Assembly (NCBI RefSeq): GCF_030253575.1
Contig: NC_080560.1
Location: forward strand, 34,833,501 to 34,897,500
Origin: Rhododendron vialii
Lineage: Eukaryota; Streptophyta; Magnoliopsida; Ericales; Ericaceae
Length of the DNA stretch: 64,000 nucleotides
Direction of reading: 5' to 3'
This document shows positions 48,885-58,165 of this stretch, piece by piece; the stretch's first letter is position 1, and each line of letters starts with the position of its first letter. Both the position numbers and the translations under genes were made by a program. The notes under the pieces were generated by a model. The model had not been told where the DNA came from. It searched no databases and saw nothing but the letters and a program-made list of their open reading frames with translations.

Positions 48885-50056
48885 TCAATTTTCTAAGAAT
48901 CAAGTATACATAAGAACATAGTATTTCATTCCTTGGAACCATCAATATTGCATAATATCATGTACCAACTATTTCCTTAGCCAACTATCCCTTTCCCCAT
49001 AATATCGAAAATTGAGAAGTCTCATGTACAAGAAAATTGTTACAAATTGGAACATTGTGCATCCATCTATCTATTCTTAATGACTTCCCTTGCAATTTGT
49101 TAAAGCATCCAACTCAAAACCAATTGGCAATAAGTGGAGAGGCTGCCATGCTTATATAATAGTTTTGGAGATTGTAATTATAAGATTGGACAAGCTCTAA
49201 CACTCCCCCGCACAAGGTGAGGTAAACAAAGGATCCATAACATTGGGACCATAAAGAAACAAGGTGCATGGCAACAAATCAAGAGTCTTGTCCAAAAGCC
49301 TCCGAAAACCTAGATCTGATACCATGTTAAAACATCCAACTCAAAACCATTAGGCAATTAGTGGAGAGGCCACCCCGACTCATATAAGAGTTATGGAGGT
49401 TGTAATTAAGTAATTAACCACAGTGGGACAAGCTCTAACAATCTTAGACTCAATTAGAGCAACCACAATAGTATGGTTCAACTTCTTTTGTCTCTTTGAT
49501 CAGATTTAAATTTGAGTACACACTACAACAGATCATTATGCTGCATAATTTCTAACTTGTACTCTGATTTCAGCAAGAACACTATCATGGTTGGCACTAT
49601 ACCCTCTTTAGTCGTTCCCTATAGAATCAAGCTTTAGCCAAGTCACTGTGAAGGCATAACAATTTTCTCGATCCCATATAAAACACTTGTCATTTGCAAC
49701 TTCAGTAAAGTCGAACCAGAATGTGAAGCAACCGATGAATACAGATATTCACTGACTTACTGTTTAAACTTTAACATACTAAGATCAGATCCAATAGCAT
49801 ATCAATAATACACAACCTGTAAGCCAGTTGTGATAATGAATTTATCGTCACCCAGAAAAGAGCCAAGAGAAAGACAACCACTACACAAAACTGAGTAAAC
49901 TAAAGCCAACTCATACATTTACTTCTTGATACATCTTACCTTATCAACCTTTGTGGAGATTTCATCCACATGATGCCTGAAATCCTCCATATCAGCATCA
50001 TTACCTTCAGCTTTTCCCTGATCCACTAACACATTATCTGGAATTGCCAAATCCAT
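43937..50056 (-). CDS. GTE1: GTE1/IMB1-type bromodomain and NET-domain protein, eight coding exons
   Basis: Global transcription factor group E protein. Its single bromodomain reads acetylated histone tails, and its NET (extra-terminal) region mediates protein contacts in the nucleus; Arabidopsis GTE1/IMB1 promotes seed germination. Exons on the minus strand are 50056-49940 (coding part), 48675-48466, 47180-47103, 46747-46523, 46389-46291, 46129-46071, 44511-44361 and 44113-43937, giving 371 residues. Landmarks are VDEISTKVDKLEQTLNEVEQ, MQELMRQFGTILRQ, the bromodomain (ITQHKWAGPFMQPVDVVGLG ... HDYYEVIEKPMDFTTIKSKM ... IFKNAMKYNEERDDVHVMAK), a Glu-rich EEEAEAQIDMQLAQEAAHAK segment, the NET-like RRMTTEEKRRLGTALTRLSP and the tail STLWRLKFFVKEALQ followed by a KRKRE basic stretch. 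Seven junctions fit the frame; the one after exon 2 uses a GC donor. No ATG lies in frame upstream of 50056, so I take it as the start. Confidence 0.93.
44712..44965 (+). mobile_element. tRNA-derived SINE-like element with internal ~55-bp duplication
   Basis: It begins GGCAGCCCAGTGGTTTAAGG, resembling a pol III A box, followed by CTGGAGGTCCTGTGTTCCAC, resembling a B box. Downstream, a block starting GTGGTTGCAGGTATCTGAGG is present twice in tandem (about 44834-44888 and 44889-44944). No clear target-site duplication was found. It lies in a GTE1 intron. Confidence 0.55.
45678..45841 (+). mobile_element. Au-type SINE with 19-bp target-site duplication
   Basis: A 164-base element matches the plant Au SINE family from memory: an A-box-like TAACGG/ACAACGGTAAAGTTGC start, CATTGTGACCTGGAGGTTAC containing the B-box region, GGTAAGGCTGTGTACATCAA, CCCGCAATGGCGGGAGCCTC and a GGGTTTGCCCTTTT end. 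It is flanked by perfect direct repeats of TATCACGAGAGAGAATCCT at 45659-45677 and 45842-45860. The intact 19-base repeats argue for a fairly recent insertion. It lies in the GTE1 intron between exons 6 and 7, in antisense. Confidence 0.93.
48464..48466 (-). other. GC donor splice site of a GC-AG intron in GTE1
   Basis: The exon encoding QFGTILRQ ends in CAG at 48466 and the next bases are GCAATC, not GT. The following exon starts after ...CTCACCAG with ATCACCCAGCAC, so the protein reads LRQITQHKWA exactly as in the GTE family. No GT donor nearby keeps the frame. Confidence 0.75.
48791..48878. repeat. Long (GA)n microsatellite in GTE1 intron
   Basis: A pure GA tract of about 88 bases in the intron upstream of GTE1 coding exon 2, on the transcript strand a (TC)n run about 110 bases before the acceptor. 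It is the longest pure dinucleotide repeat in the window. Confidence 0.95.
49100..49445. repeat. Direct repeats in GTE1 intron, retroelement-like remnant
   Basis: The phrase AA(A)GCATCCAACTCAAAACCA...AGTGGAGAGGC occurs near 49104 and again near 49330, each followed by CATATAA-AGTT and GACAAGCTCTAACA. The segment between them contains CTGATACCATGTTAAAACAT. It reads as a decayed mobile-element remnant without coding capacity. Confidence 0.5.
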
Positions 50057-51200
50057 TGCTTCCTCCTGATGACAGTAAATCTATCAAAACCATTGGACAA
50101 TGGAATAGTACCAAAGATTACTTATCACAAACAAGTGCCAAGCAAAAATACAGAGTGCTGAGGCATCTCCAGCCCTTGCTAAAACTTATAGTTGAGTAAA
50201 AGAACTCTCAACATCAGTGGCAGCTCCACATTGTTCTTGGAGTGTTCACTTGAATTATGTTATTAGTGGTTCACTACATGTTTTGACAACCCTTAAAAAC
50301 TTTTTATGCATGGACACTCTAATGTCTTGCTATTCAAATTGCAAAACAATCATTAAAGTATTTCAACAAATTTTGTTACTACAAACACCACCTTTTTTTA
50401 TTTGAATAAGAGAAACACCAGTTTAACTTCAACTAAACCTAGCACTCAACTAATTTTACTATCCTTCCCAACATTTAAGTATTGTTTTCAGCTTCTATCA
50501 CATTCATTGATAGTGTGACCATTTTAATCTTTGCAAGCAATGAACTCACCGGCCAGGCGGTCATACTTATAGTATTGTGTATGTATTTCCTATTCGATTT
50601 CCAAACGTATACATTAGTACATGTACAACCCTTGTTCGAGTTAACCCCAAGGGGTTGACCAAGTGGTCTTGGCTCGGGACTTAAAGGTTTTCTCTCTCCT
50701 AAGGTTCCAAGGCCACCTCACCCCACGCTTACGGGACACCCAGCATTACCAAAAAAAAAAAACAGGTGTTGGAATTCCTTTTTATTTATTATTTTGAATA
50801 AGGCCGATAATATTCAAACTACATAATGACGACCCTAATAGAAATTTATGGAGCCGCCACTGCTCAAAATTCTCTACACTCCTTTATACAGATTATATCA
50901 AATTGAAATCTAACATTTTCCCACTCAAATCAAGGCCGACTGTGAAAAGAATAATAAAATAAAGCCCTAATCTTTCCATCAAAGACGGAAGAAGAAAGCT
51001 CTAAATGATTATTATAGACCGATATGAAGAATAGATAAGAAGATAAGGAAAGAGATTACTTAACACCGGCACCGTCGCCGCCACCGCGTACGGAACCCCG
51101 TGCCGACCGTAGACGCCGCCGTAGCCGGCTGTGGTAGGCGTAACTTCGCCGTCCGTAAGCGAGAAAGCGGACGAGAGGTAAAGAATGATTTCGCCGTTAA
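50057..51200 (-). other. Probable 5' UTR exon and first intron of GTE1
   Basis: The first coding exon begins nine bases upstream of the ATG after the acceptor ...TCATCAG. Upstream, a GC-rich block (about 51061-51190, minus strand) stands out from the AT-rich surroundings and ends at ...GTGTTAA|GTAATC, a plausible donor at 51059. Joining the two leaves no ATG-initiated frame into the coding exon, so the block is best read as an untranslated first exon. The first intron would be about 1 kb and contains a SINE-like sequence. Confidence 0.5.
50641..50765 (+). mobile_element. SINE-like element with poly(A) tail
   Basis: AGTTAACCCCAAGGGGTTGA-CCAAGTGGT at the start looks like a tRNA-derived A box. 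The unit ends in a run of 12 A. A diverged partial copy (CCCCAAGGAATTGGCCAAGT...) occurs at about 7606-7672. No target-site duplication was resolved. It lies in the first intron of GTE1. Confidence 0.5.
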
Positions 51201-52249
51201 ACCGTTTTCACTTTTCAGTGTATAGTACTACTTGAGTTTGTAACACTTTTATCCCACAACTATTTTGATGTTTTTTACTACGTCCCTAATCTATTGATTC
51301 TGTCTACCCCGTTCTTATACTATCAGATTAGTGGCAATCTAGGGACATACATTGTTGTGGGGTTCTTATACTTGGTCTTGGGCTGCACAAACATATGTGT
51401 TTGAGGAGAGACCTAGGGCTACCGAAGGGCACTGAATAATTTTTCGATTTATCTGGAACTTAGGGAAAGGAAAAAGGAAAGAAAGGAAAATTTAAAATTG
51501 TTTCTTTTCCCTTGTTTGGTTTGAGAGAAAAAGCTAGAAGAGAAAATGACCAAATATAGTATTAGGAATAGTAAAATTTTCTATCATTTTTTCTCATTTT
51601 TTTTCTTTATTTTCCCCTTGCTTACCACAAGTTCAACCAGGGCGTTATAGGGAAATGAAGAAAAAATAATTGAGAAGAAAATAAGGAGGAAACTTTGAAA
51701 AGAAATTGGAGGAAGACTATGGATAGGAGTTTTTCTTTTGGTTTGGAGTTTCAAGTGTGTTCCGCTCTTTTTTTTTTAATTTTTTTTTTAAAAAGAAGAT
51801 AATTTCAAGCTCAAATATAATAAAAAATAATTTTTCATTTTTTTTTTCACCGTTTAAAAGATTTCAATGAAATCTATCAAACAAGATCTATATTGGTAGG
51901 AAAATTATTTACGTAAACACATAATTTTTAAACTTGAAATTACCTTCCTTTTCAAAAAGTTCCTTTTCCAAGAGACCGGAACGGAGCCTCATACTTTGCT
52001 TGTGACTTGCGAAAAGTATAAATAAAAGTTTTTATATAAGAATTGGGATTAAACTTTTGGAGAATATTTGAAGATTCAATTCAGCAAGTAATAAACCGAT
52101 CTCAAGGGTATAGTCGAAGCTAGTTATCATTCAATAATAAGTAAGTAATAATGTCCTACTCCTCTTAAATAAGAATCTGTTTCGCTTGGCTTTTTAAAGG
52201 TTGTTTTTGAGTTGGGGTTGCGTGGCAGAAGGCCGGGGGGCGGGGTGTA
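51201..52249. other. Upstream flank of GTE1; no gene recognised
   Basis: AT-rich with long A and T runs and short inverted phrases (AAAGAAGATAATTTCAAGCT and a partial complement near 51920). The GTE1 promoter is expected at the left edge; no clear TATA box could be assigned. Confidence 0.45.
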
Positions 52250-54279
52250 CGTGGCGTGATAGGAGCAGAAATTTCTGGAATGGAGAACACGTACACCTTC
52301 TCAACTCCCACACATAGCTGCTTCTCGGCCTTCGCCATCTCCCCCTCTCCTTCTCTCTCTCTCTCTGCACTCGATTGTATACCAGAGCAGTCCAGATCTC
52401 CGGCCACAACTTACCCCCAAAAAAAATCTCCGGCCACATACACAACCATTGCCATGCCGGTGCGTAACTCGCTCTCTCTCTTTTGCATAGATTCTCCTTA
52501 TTTCTCACTGATCTTGCATCATCTCCCTCGCTCTCTGTCTTTCTCTCACACTGATTCTTTGCAGATGTTTAGCATAGAGCTAATTCCATTTCAGATCTAC
52601 TCTTTTAGGTTACAGTTTTTGGTAAGTTCTCTTAGATGATTTCGGTTGTACAATTTGGTTAAGAACTTTAGCTATCGTAGTCTTTACTTCTGATTGACTT
52701 CGGTTACTTTAAATCTGCTGAAATTTTCCTCCCGAAGGAATGGATTGTTTCGGTTGTACAATTTGGTTAAGAACTTTAGCTATCGTAATCTTTACTTCTG
52801 ATTGACTTCGGTTACTTTAAATCTGCTGAAATTTTCCTCCCGAAGGAATGGATTGTTTGTTAAATTTTGATTTCCTACTTTGTGTAGATTTCAATTTGTA
52901 GTGCAGGAAAATTTATGAAAAGTAATGGAGTATTTGTTGTGATAAATTGAAATCTAAAAATCAACAAACATGTGATTTGTGCAAGTTAAGATTAATAATC
53001 TCACGGACTCTTGCTCAATTAAAAAAAGTGTTATGATGCTCTTCGTGTGGTTTTTATACGATGTGATGATTATTTATGGTTTATTTCATCCTTTACAGTT
53101 TGTTTATCAATCAAGTAAAAGCTTTGGCTTTTATCGTTAACTTCGAGTTTTGTCATCGAATACATGGTCGGCGTTTGTGTTCCATGATGACCTACGACTA
53201 TTGAGATATCAGTCCCTTCTTTGTCCTCATCTCTGCAAGTATGCATGCCTAGGTAAGGGAGTTCTTCTCTGAATTCATTACTCATTCTGTGTTGAGTGTG
53301 TTCCAAATTAATAGTTTGTGACCTAACTACTAGAAATCACACAAGGTATACATATTTTTTGTGGGTGTTAATCTTTTCTGGTTGTAGACCTACGGTTTTC
53401 TTTGAATTTTGTTTCTATACATCTGATTTGCCCGTTTTGCATGTGCTTGTTAGTGTTAATTTCTCTGGGTATTGATTCTTATTGTGATTGTTGGTATTGA
53501 TTTTGCAGAAAGGTAAAGTTGGTTATATGGTTCTTCGGTTGGTGTGTGAGAAGAGAGGGGAGGAAAAAAGGTCAAGCAGAAAAGAAGAATGGAAGGAACG
53601 AATTTGGGTTATTGAATCTTGATTTGCTTCTCTTGGTAAGATGTTACTCTACCTGCAAGTTTGATACCAATTATTAGTTTCAGTGGTTTGATTTTCCAGG
53701 ATCTATAATGAAACCATCATAACTTGGGTTAAGAAATTATGTAGTTAGATTTGGTGAAAATTGCTAAAACTTAACTTGAAAGTGCAGAGCCCATGGATTT
53801 TGACTAAAAATACGTTGGTAGTATAAGTTACCCACTGAATTGGTTGTTCAAGAGCTCAAAATATACCTTAGTTGTGCTGAAACTTGGGACTTGAATATGA
53901 AATTAGTTGACTAATTACTGCAATCATGTTGGGTATTCCAGAAAATGTGTTTTTATATGCTGAAAGTTATTGGTGCCTAAATTGCTGAAATTGTTGAAAA
54001 GCTGTTTCTACACCTTCACTAATCCTCACTACCTTTTTTACCTGGTACATGTATTCTTTTCCTCCTCTGCTTCTTCCATGTAAACTGTTCTCTCATTATG
54101 TAATAAGAGAAGTTAAGATTCAGATCGCCAGTAAAAAGATAGCATGTAGATGTATTCCCCATTTCAGAGCATGCATGTTTATGTGATCTTTTTTATTTTT
54201 ATTTCATTATCACATAAACTGAGTTCATGCATATAGTATTTATTCGTACCATGCATGTTATTTTATAGTTATTAGAATG
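52250..54279 (+). other. Unresolved transcript-like region upstream of the chimera
   Basis: CT-rich leader-like sequence at 52330-52560, several good splice-like sites (for example TTTTGCAG at 53510 and donor TTG|GTAAGA at 53636) and a short open segment between those two sites suggest a transcribed leader. None of the open frames resembles a protein I know, and the longest are low-complexity CT-derived frames. It may be the 5' part of the transcription unit feeding the OB-fold exon, or part of the mobile element. Confidence 0.35.
52641..52856. repeat. 108-bp tandem duplication
   Basis: Copies at 52641-52748 and 52749-52856 differ at a single base (GTAGTC versus GTAATC). Such near identity means a very recent duplication or an assembly artefact. 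Each copy carries TTCGGTTGTACAATTTGG and TCCTCCCGAAGGAATGGATT. Confidence 0.95.
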
Positions 54280-54966
54280 TCTCTATACATACATACATAT
54301 ATAAGAGAAAGTACAGAAAACAGAACTAAGGGAAAACCACACAAAACTGCACTACGGAAAAATTGCATTGCTAACTGTTACGTTAAAAGGAAAAAAAAGA
54401 AGGAAAAATTGCATTGGTAACTGTTATGTTAAACTACCTTGGTATATATGTTTAACTGTTATGTTTAAAAAAATCTCCCTTGGTTTCTCTGTGAGAAAAA
54501 ATAGGACTTCCTTACTTTCTAATTCTACTACTTAAGTCTTCATGTTCTAACTCTATGCCCTAAGCTTTAAAATTGCAGAGTAGTAACATTATTTGCCCTA
54601 AGAATTCTCTCTTGAGTCCTGTGTTTTACATATAACTACTGTAAAAGAACCTCTGGATTTTGTTTTGTTGCAGATCCTTCACTTTGCTCATTTACGCTAA
54701 TCTTATTCGTTACTTCTGTTACCACACAATTCCAGTCCATGAAAATACCATGTCTTGAGATGATGGATGTTTGAAGAAGCCAGGGATATCTGCTATGTTG
54801 TCTGCATTGATCTAATTTTGAATTTTGTCCAGAAAATTTCCTTCAGATCATGCATGTTTGTAACTGTTCTTATGACATATATGTAAGAAAACTCTCATTG
54901 CCAACACAAACCACACCACCTAATCAAACAACTGACGAAACATACTCAAATCTCCCTAATTTGCAG

Positions 54967-55584
54967 GATCAAATTCAATCTGGAAATCACAGATCCAACT
55001 GGAACAATTGAGGCAACAGTATTTCCAGAAGTTGCAACAGAATTCTATAGCCTCATGGCAGCGGATGCAATGGATGTAAAACAAACATACTCAGATGTGG
55101 ATAGCTTTGTTGAGCATGTAATCATGAGTGGCAAACCGTGGGAATCAGGAGTGCCAGAGGTGTTGGCTGGTTCTCATGTGTTCATTTGTGCTCATGCTAA
55201 TAGAGATAAAAGATGTGGTGTTTGTGGACCAGTTCTTATTGAGAAGTTTGAAGAGGAGATTGAAACAAGGGGATTGAAGGATCAGGTTTTTGTGAGAGCT
55301 TGTTCGCATATCAGGGGTCATAGATATGCTGGGAACATAATAATTTTCAGTCCAGATGCAGAGGGAAAAACTTGCTGGTCACTGGTTAGTTCACATTTGA
55401 TGCATATTGCTTTAATTTTTTTCCCTTTTCTCTTGTAGCCTTTAGTAGAAGGGATTCATTTGGTGTTGCTATGGTGTCAACAATGAGTCTTGTTATTTTG
55501 TAGGTATGGTTATGTTACTCCTGATGATGTGCTTGAAATGCTGGAGCAGCATATTGAAAAGGGAGAGATCATAGATCGCCTTAG
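54967..55584 (+). pseudogene. Chimeric gene fragment: RPA-type OB fold joined to AIM32/sucrase-ferredoxin-like domain, frameshifted
   Basis: Exon-like segment 54967-55384 follows acceptor ...TTGCAG. It begins with IKFNLEITDPTGTIEATVF, which has the D-x-T-G-T...AT.F pattern of the C-terminal OB fold of plant replication protein A large subunits and RPA-like proteins. At about 55085 it switches to YSDVDSFVEHVIMSGKPWES, then GSHVFICAHANRDKRCGVCG and DQVFVRACSHIRGHRYAGNI, the thioredoxin-like, Cys/His-bearing core of sucrase/ferredoxin-like (AIM32-type) proteins. A second segment, 55504-55584, encodes YGYVTPDDVLEMLEQHIEKG and ends at donor AG|GTTTGT. In the parent family the two are joined by a GHW|YGYV junction; here the frame needs one A removed from the run at 55366-55370. 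The N-terminal half and everything after DRLR are missing. I infer a captured, non-functional fragment. Confidence 0.8.
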
Positions 55585-56115
55585 GTTTGTGTCTTTGAAG
55601 TTACTTTGTCTGTTGCCATGGATTTTTTTAGAATGTTATGTAGCTATTGTGATTATTGGGCAATTTTCTTGAGATATTGGAGGCATGGGTTGCGTTATAC
55701 GCTTGACTGAGATTGTTGTTGCCTTGTTGGGGTTAATATTTTTTTACATTGTCACTTTTAAGGGTTTCCAGTGAGTACTAATGGCAAGATGGCAGTTTAT
55801 GTGCCTTTTTTATGTTTTAACGGTTCTCGTGATAGATTTTTGGTTAGGAAGAGTTTCTTTTTGATCATTGATTTAATTGAGCTGCAAGTAGAGAAGCAGT
55901 TATGGCTTTTGAGGCCATTAGCAATAGGGTATATTATTGACTCCAAGAGTGACTCCTCTATTACAAAAGTTATCCAAGTAACTGAATAACTTGAAACATT
56001 TTGTTCAAGGCAAAAACTTATCCATATAACCTTTGCTATTATAACCTTTGCTATCATCAACAAGAGCCATAATTTAAAGAAAATCCAAAAAGCATCTATA
56101 CAACGGGCATGAATG

Positions 56116-56144
56116 ACGTGCTTTGCACGTTGGCATGCACCTAG
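56116..56144 (+). other. Helitron 3'-terminal hairpin and CTAG
   Basis: A six-base-pair stem with a TTT loop, then TGGCATGCAC, then CTAG, then T. This spacing and ending match the Helitron 3' consensus (hairpin 10-12 bases before CTRR, insertion before T). Confidence 0.75.
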
Positions 56145-56779
56145 TTATGGTATAAATTCTAAGTTTTCATTCAAATTTTGATGGCATAATAAGGACTCTT
56201 TTCATATTTTATATGAAATGTACAGATTCATTTGTCAATTGGATTCCATCTATGCAACACGTATGGTATGGAGGACTTTGCTACAAAATTTTTTAAATTG
56301 ACAGCACTGATTAAATTTTCTACCTAGAGTCGCCCCTGATATATAGTTGTGCCACTATCACTAGGGTCCGTTTGATTAACAAGATAACGATAGAAAGTGT
56401 AAAAAAAGAGAAAAATATATATACGGAGTACTTTTTTGTTGTTCACTTAGCAAGAATGTCCTAAAAAGTGATAAAAAACAAACTTTTCTGTACAACTCTC
56501 TAAAGCTAGGAAGCGTGCTTTACTTTTTCTCAATTTTCACTTTTCATTATATTTTTCTCGCTAATGAAACGGATCCTAAGTGGTCCGCAATGACTTGTCT
56601 CCGTGGTTGTGTGCGCATCAAGGACAAGAACACCAATCATCACTGGTTATCGGCAAAAGAAATTTCTACAGGGACTACATATATATGTATCCAATGGTAA
56701 TGTAAATGAGTATATCCTATACTCCGTAAATGAGTGTATCCTCGACTCCGATTGCCTTGATTTTCTGAAGTTTCATTTG

Positions 56780-57155
56780 TTAATTGAGGGTTGGTTTGGC
56801 CTAATAAAAAAGGCAGTTTATTTTTTTTCATTAATCATTTTTTTTTGTGTATTATTGTTTCATCTCGACGAGAGAAATCTAAAAAGTTAAAAAAATCTTT
56901 AACCAAATTAGAAAAGATTCGAATAAAGACAGAAATAAGCTAAAGAGTAGGTCTATTTTGGAATTTTTTTGTCTTTGGTAAATTTTTTTAAGATTTTGAT
57001 CATAATTTTTTACTTTTTAAGTTTCTATAGTTGCGATAAACCAATAATCCACAAAAAAAATTGAAGCGAAACTAACCAATGTGGAAAAAAGTTTGAATAG
57101 AGACAAAAAAAAATCCGCCTTTTTATTTAGGCCAAACCGGCCCTCAATTAAGGAA
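56780..57155. mobile_element. Foldback MITE, TTGACG-ACTAACAAA family (copy 5)
   Basis: Inverted ends TTAATTGAGGGTTGGTTTGG and the complement of GGCCAAACCGGCCCTCAATTAA's outer part bound the unit. Inside are TTTTTTGTCTTTGG, ATTTTTTACTTTTTAAGTTT and TTGAAGCGAAACTAACCAAT with their partial complements on the left. Confidence 0.75.
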
Positions 57156-57657
57156 TGAAACTTTAGAAAATCATGGAAATCTAGTAGAAATTAAACAAAA
57201 AAGCTACAAAAAGAGGTTATATAGGATATACATTACCAATCGGATACATCTAAGTCCTGAAGAAATTTCTCTTGTAAATGACAAAGAATAAGCCAAGCAG
57301 TAAATGTTAATGTTAAATAGGTTTGGTTGCCTGGATCCTGTAGGCCGCACTTCCTGTATTGTACTATGCAGGGCACAATCATTGCCATCCACGATACAGA
57401 TAGAAAAATACTCGTAGACGGTTCGAATGTGCTATATATGCAAGGTGCACTACAGGAAGTATCCCGCAGTATTTCTGAATATTCTTGGCTGCCCATGCAT
57501 TTAGGGGGACCAGCCCTAATGACAAAGAGAAAAGAATTTTCAAGTTTAAATTTCCAATGTCTGAAATGTAAAGGATTTGCAAATCCCACGTAGTTGACTG
57601 AAATCTCAATTTGAAATGTACAAGATATTCTGTTCATGCAATGCAACGACTCCGCCC

Positions 57658-57664
57658 TATATAA
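57658..57664 (+). promoter_or_regulatory. TATA box in the duplicated (distal) promoter copy
   Basis: The same TATATAA in the same context as the proximal copy, about 426 bases upstream. It could drive a longer leader across the proximal promoter or be inert. Confidence 0.65.
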
Positions 57665-58083
57665 CATGTAAACAGCGTATGGCTGCTAACAAATTGCAGA
57701 GAGACTTCGGTCGCCAATCGAGTAGACTTGTGCGTATGGCTGCTAAATTGTAGTGCACTATGCGAGGGGCACAATCACGGCCATCCATGAGTATTTTTCA
57801 ACGATTCGGATAAAAAAATAACTCTTCCCTAGAGTGTTTATTATCGATCTCAACCATTGAAAAATACCCGTGGACGGTTCGAATGTGCTATATTCGGGTT
57901 TCTGATTCTTGGCTTCCCATGTAGGGGGACGACCAGCCTTACAAAAGACAAAAAGAATTTTCAAGTCTAAATTTCCATGTCTGAAATGTCAATTAAGGAT
58001 TTGCAAATCACACGTAGTTGATCACTGAAATCTCAATTTGAAAACGAACAAGTTGGGCTTCCCAATATTGACGTACTCCGCCC

Positions 58084-58090
58084 TATATAA
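58084..58090 (+). promoter_or_regulatory. TATA box of the PLAC8-family gene (proximal copy)
   Basis: TATATAA within CTCCGCCCTATATAACATGT lies 76 bases before the ATG, leaving room for a start about 30 bases downstream and a leader of about 45 bases. The conserved leader after it supports the assignment. Confidence 0.75.
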
Positions 58091-58165
58091 CATGTAAACA
58101 ACGTATGGCTGCGAACAAAAATTGCAGAGAGACTTCGGCCGCCAATCGAGTAGACTTGTGCGAAG

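Larger units (their letters stand above)
54280..56144 (+). mobile_element. Helitron-like element, 3' terminus clear, 5' terminus tentative
   Basis: The right end shows the three hallmarks of a Helitron 3' terminus: a GC-rich hairpin (ACGTGC-TTT-GCACGT, 56116-56130), a 10-base spacer, and a terminal CTAG (56141-56144) followed by host T. Inside the right half is a gene-fragment chimera including a replication protein A-like OB fold, a kind of cargo known from plant Helitrons. The left end is less sure: TCTCTATACATACATACATA at 54280 fits the TC-rich starts seen in this class, but the base before it is G rather than the expected A. The element could start elsewhere, perhaps several kilobases upstream. 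Confidence 0.6.
57358..58163 (+). repeat. Tandem duplication of the PLAC8 gene's promoter and leader
   Basis: Copy 1 (about 57358-57733) and copy 2 (about 57748-58163) align along their length. Shared blocks include GGTTCGAATGTGCTATAT, AGAATTTTCAAGT, GGATTTGCAAATC-CACGTAG, GACTGAAATCTCAATTTG, CTCCGCCCTATATAACATGT and the leader GCAGAGAGACTTCGG-CGCC through GAGTAGACTTGTGCG. Copy 2 leads directly into the ATG at 58166; copy 1 stops just before that point and restarts. Each copy has its own TATA box. Confidence 0.9.

Noticed and set aside
51061-51190. Separate small gene on the GC-rich block
   Set aside because: No ATG-initiated frame of useful length on either strand; better explained as the GTE1 leader exon.
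55055-55672. Functional sucrase/ferredoxin-like gene
   Set aside because: Half the protein is missing, the splice junction is out of frame, and it lies next to a Helitron terminus; called a fragment instead.
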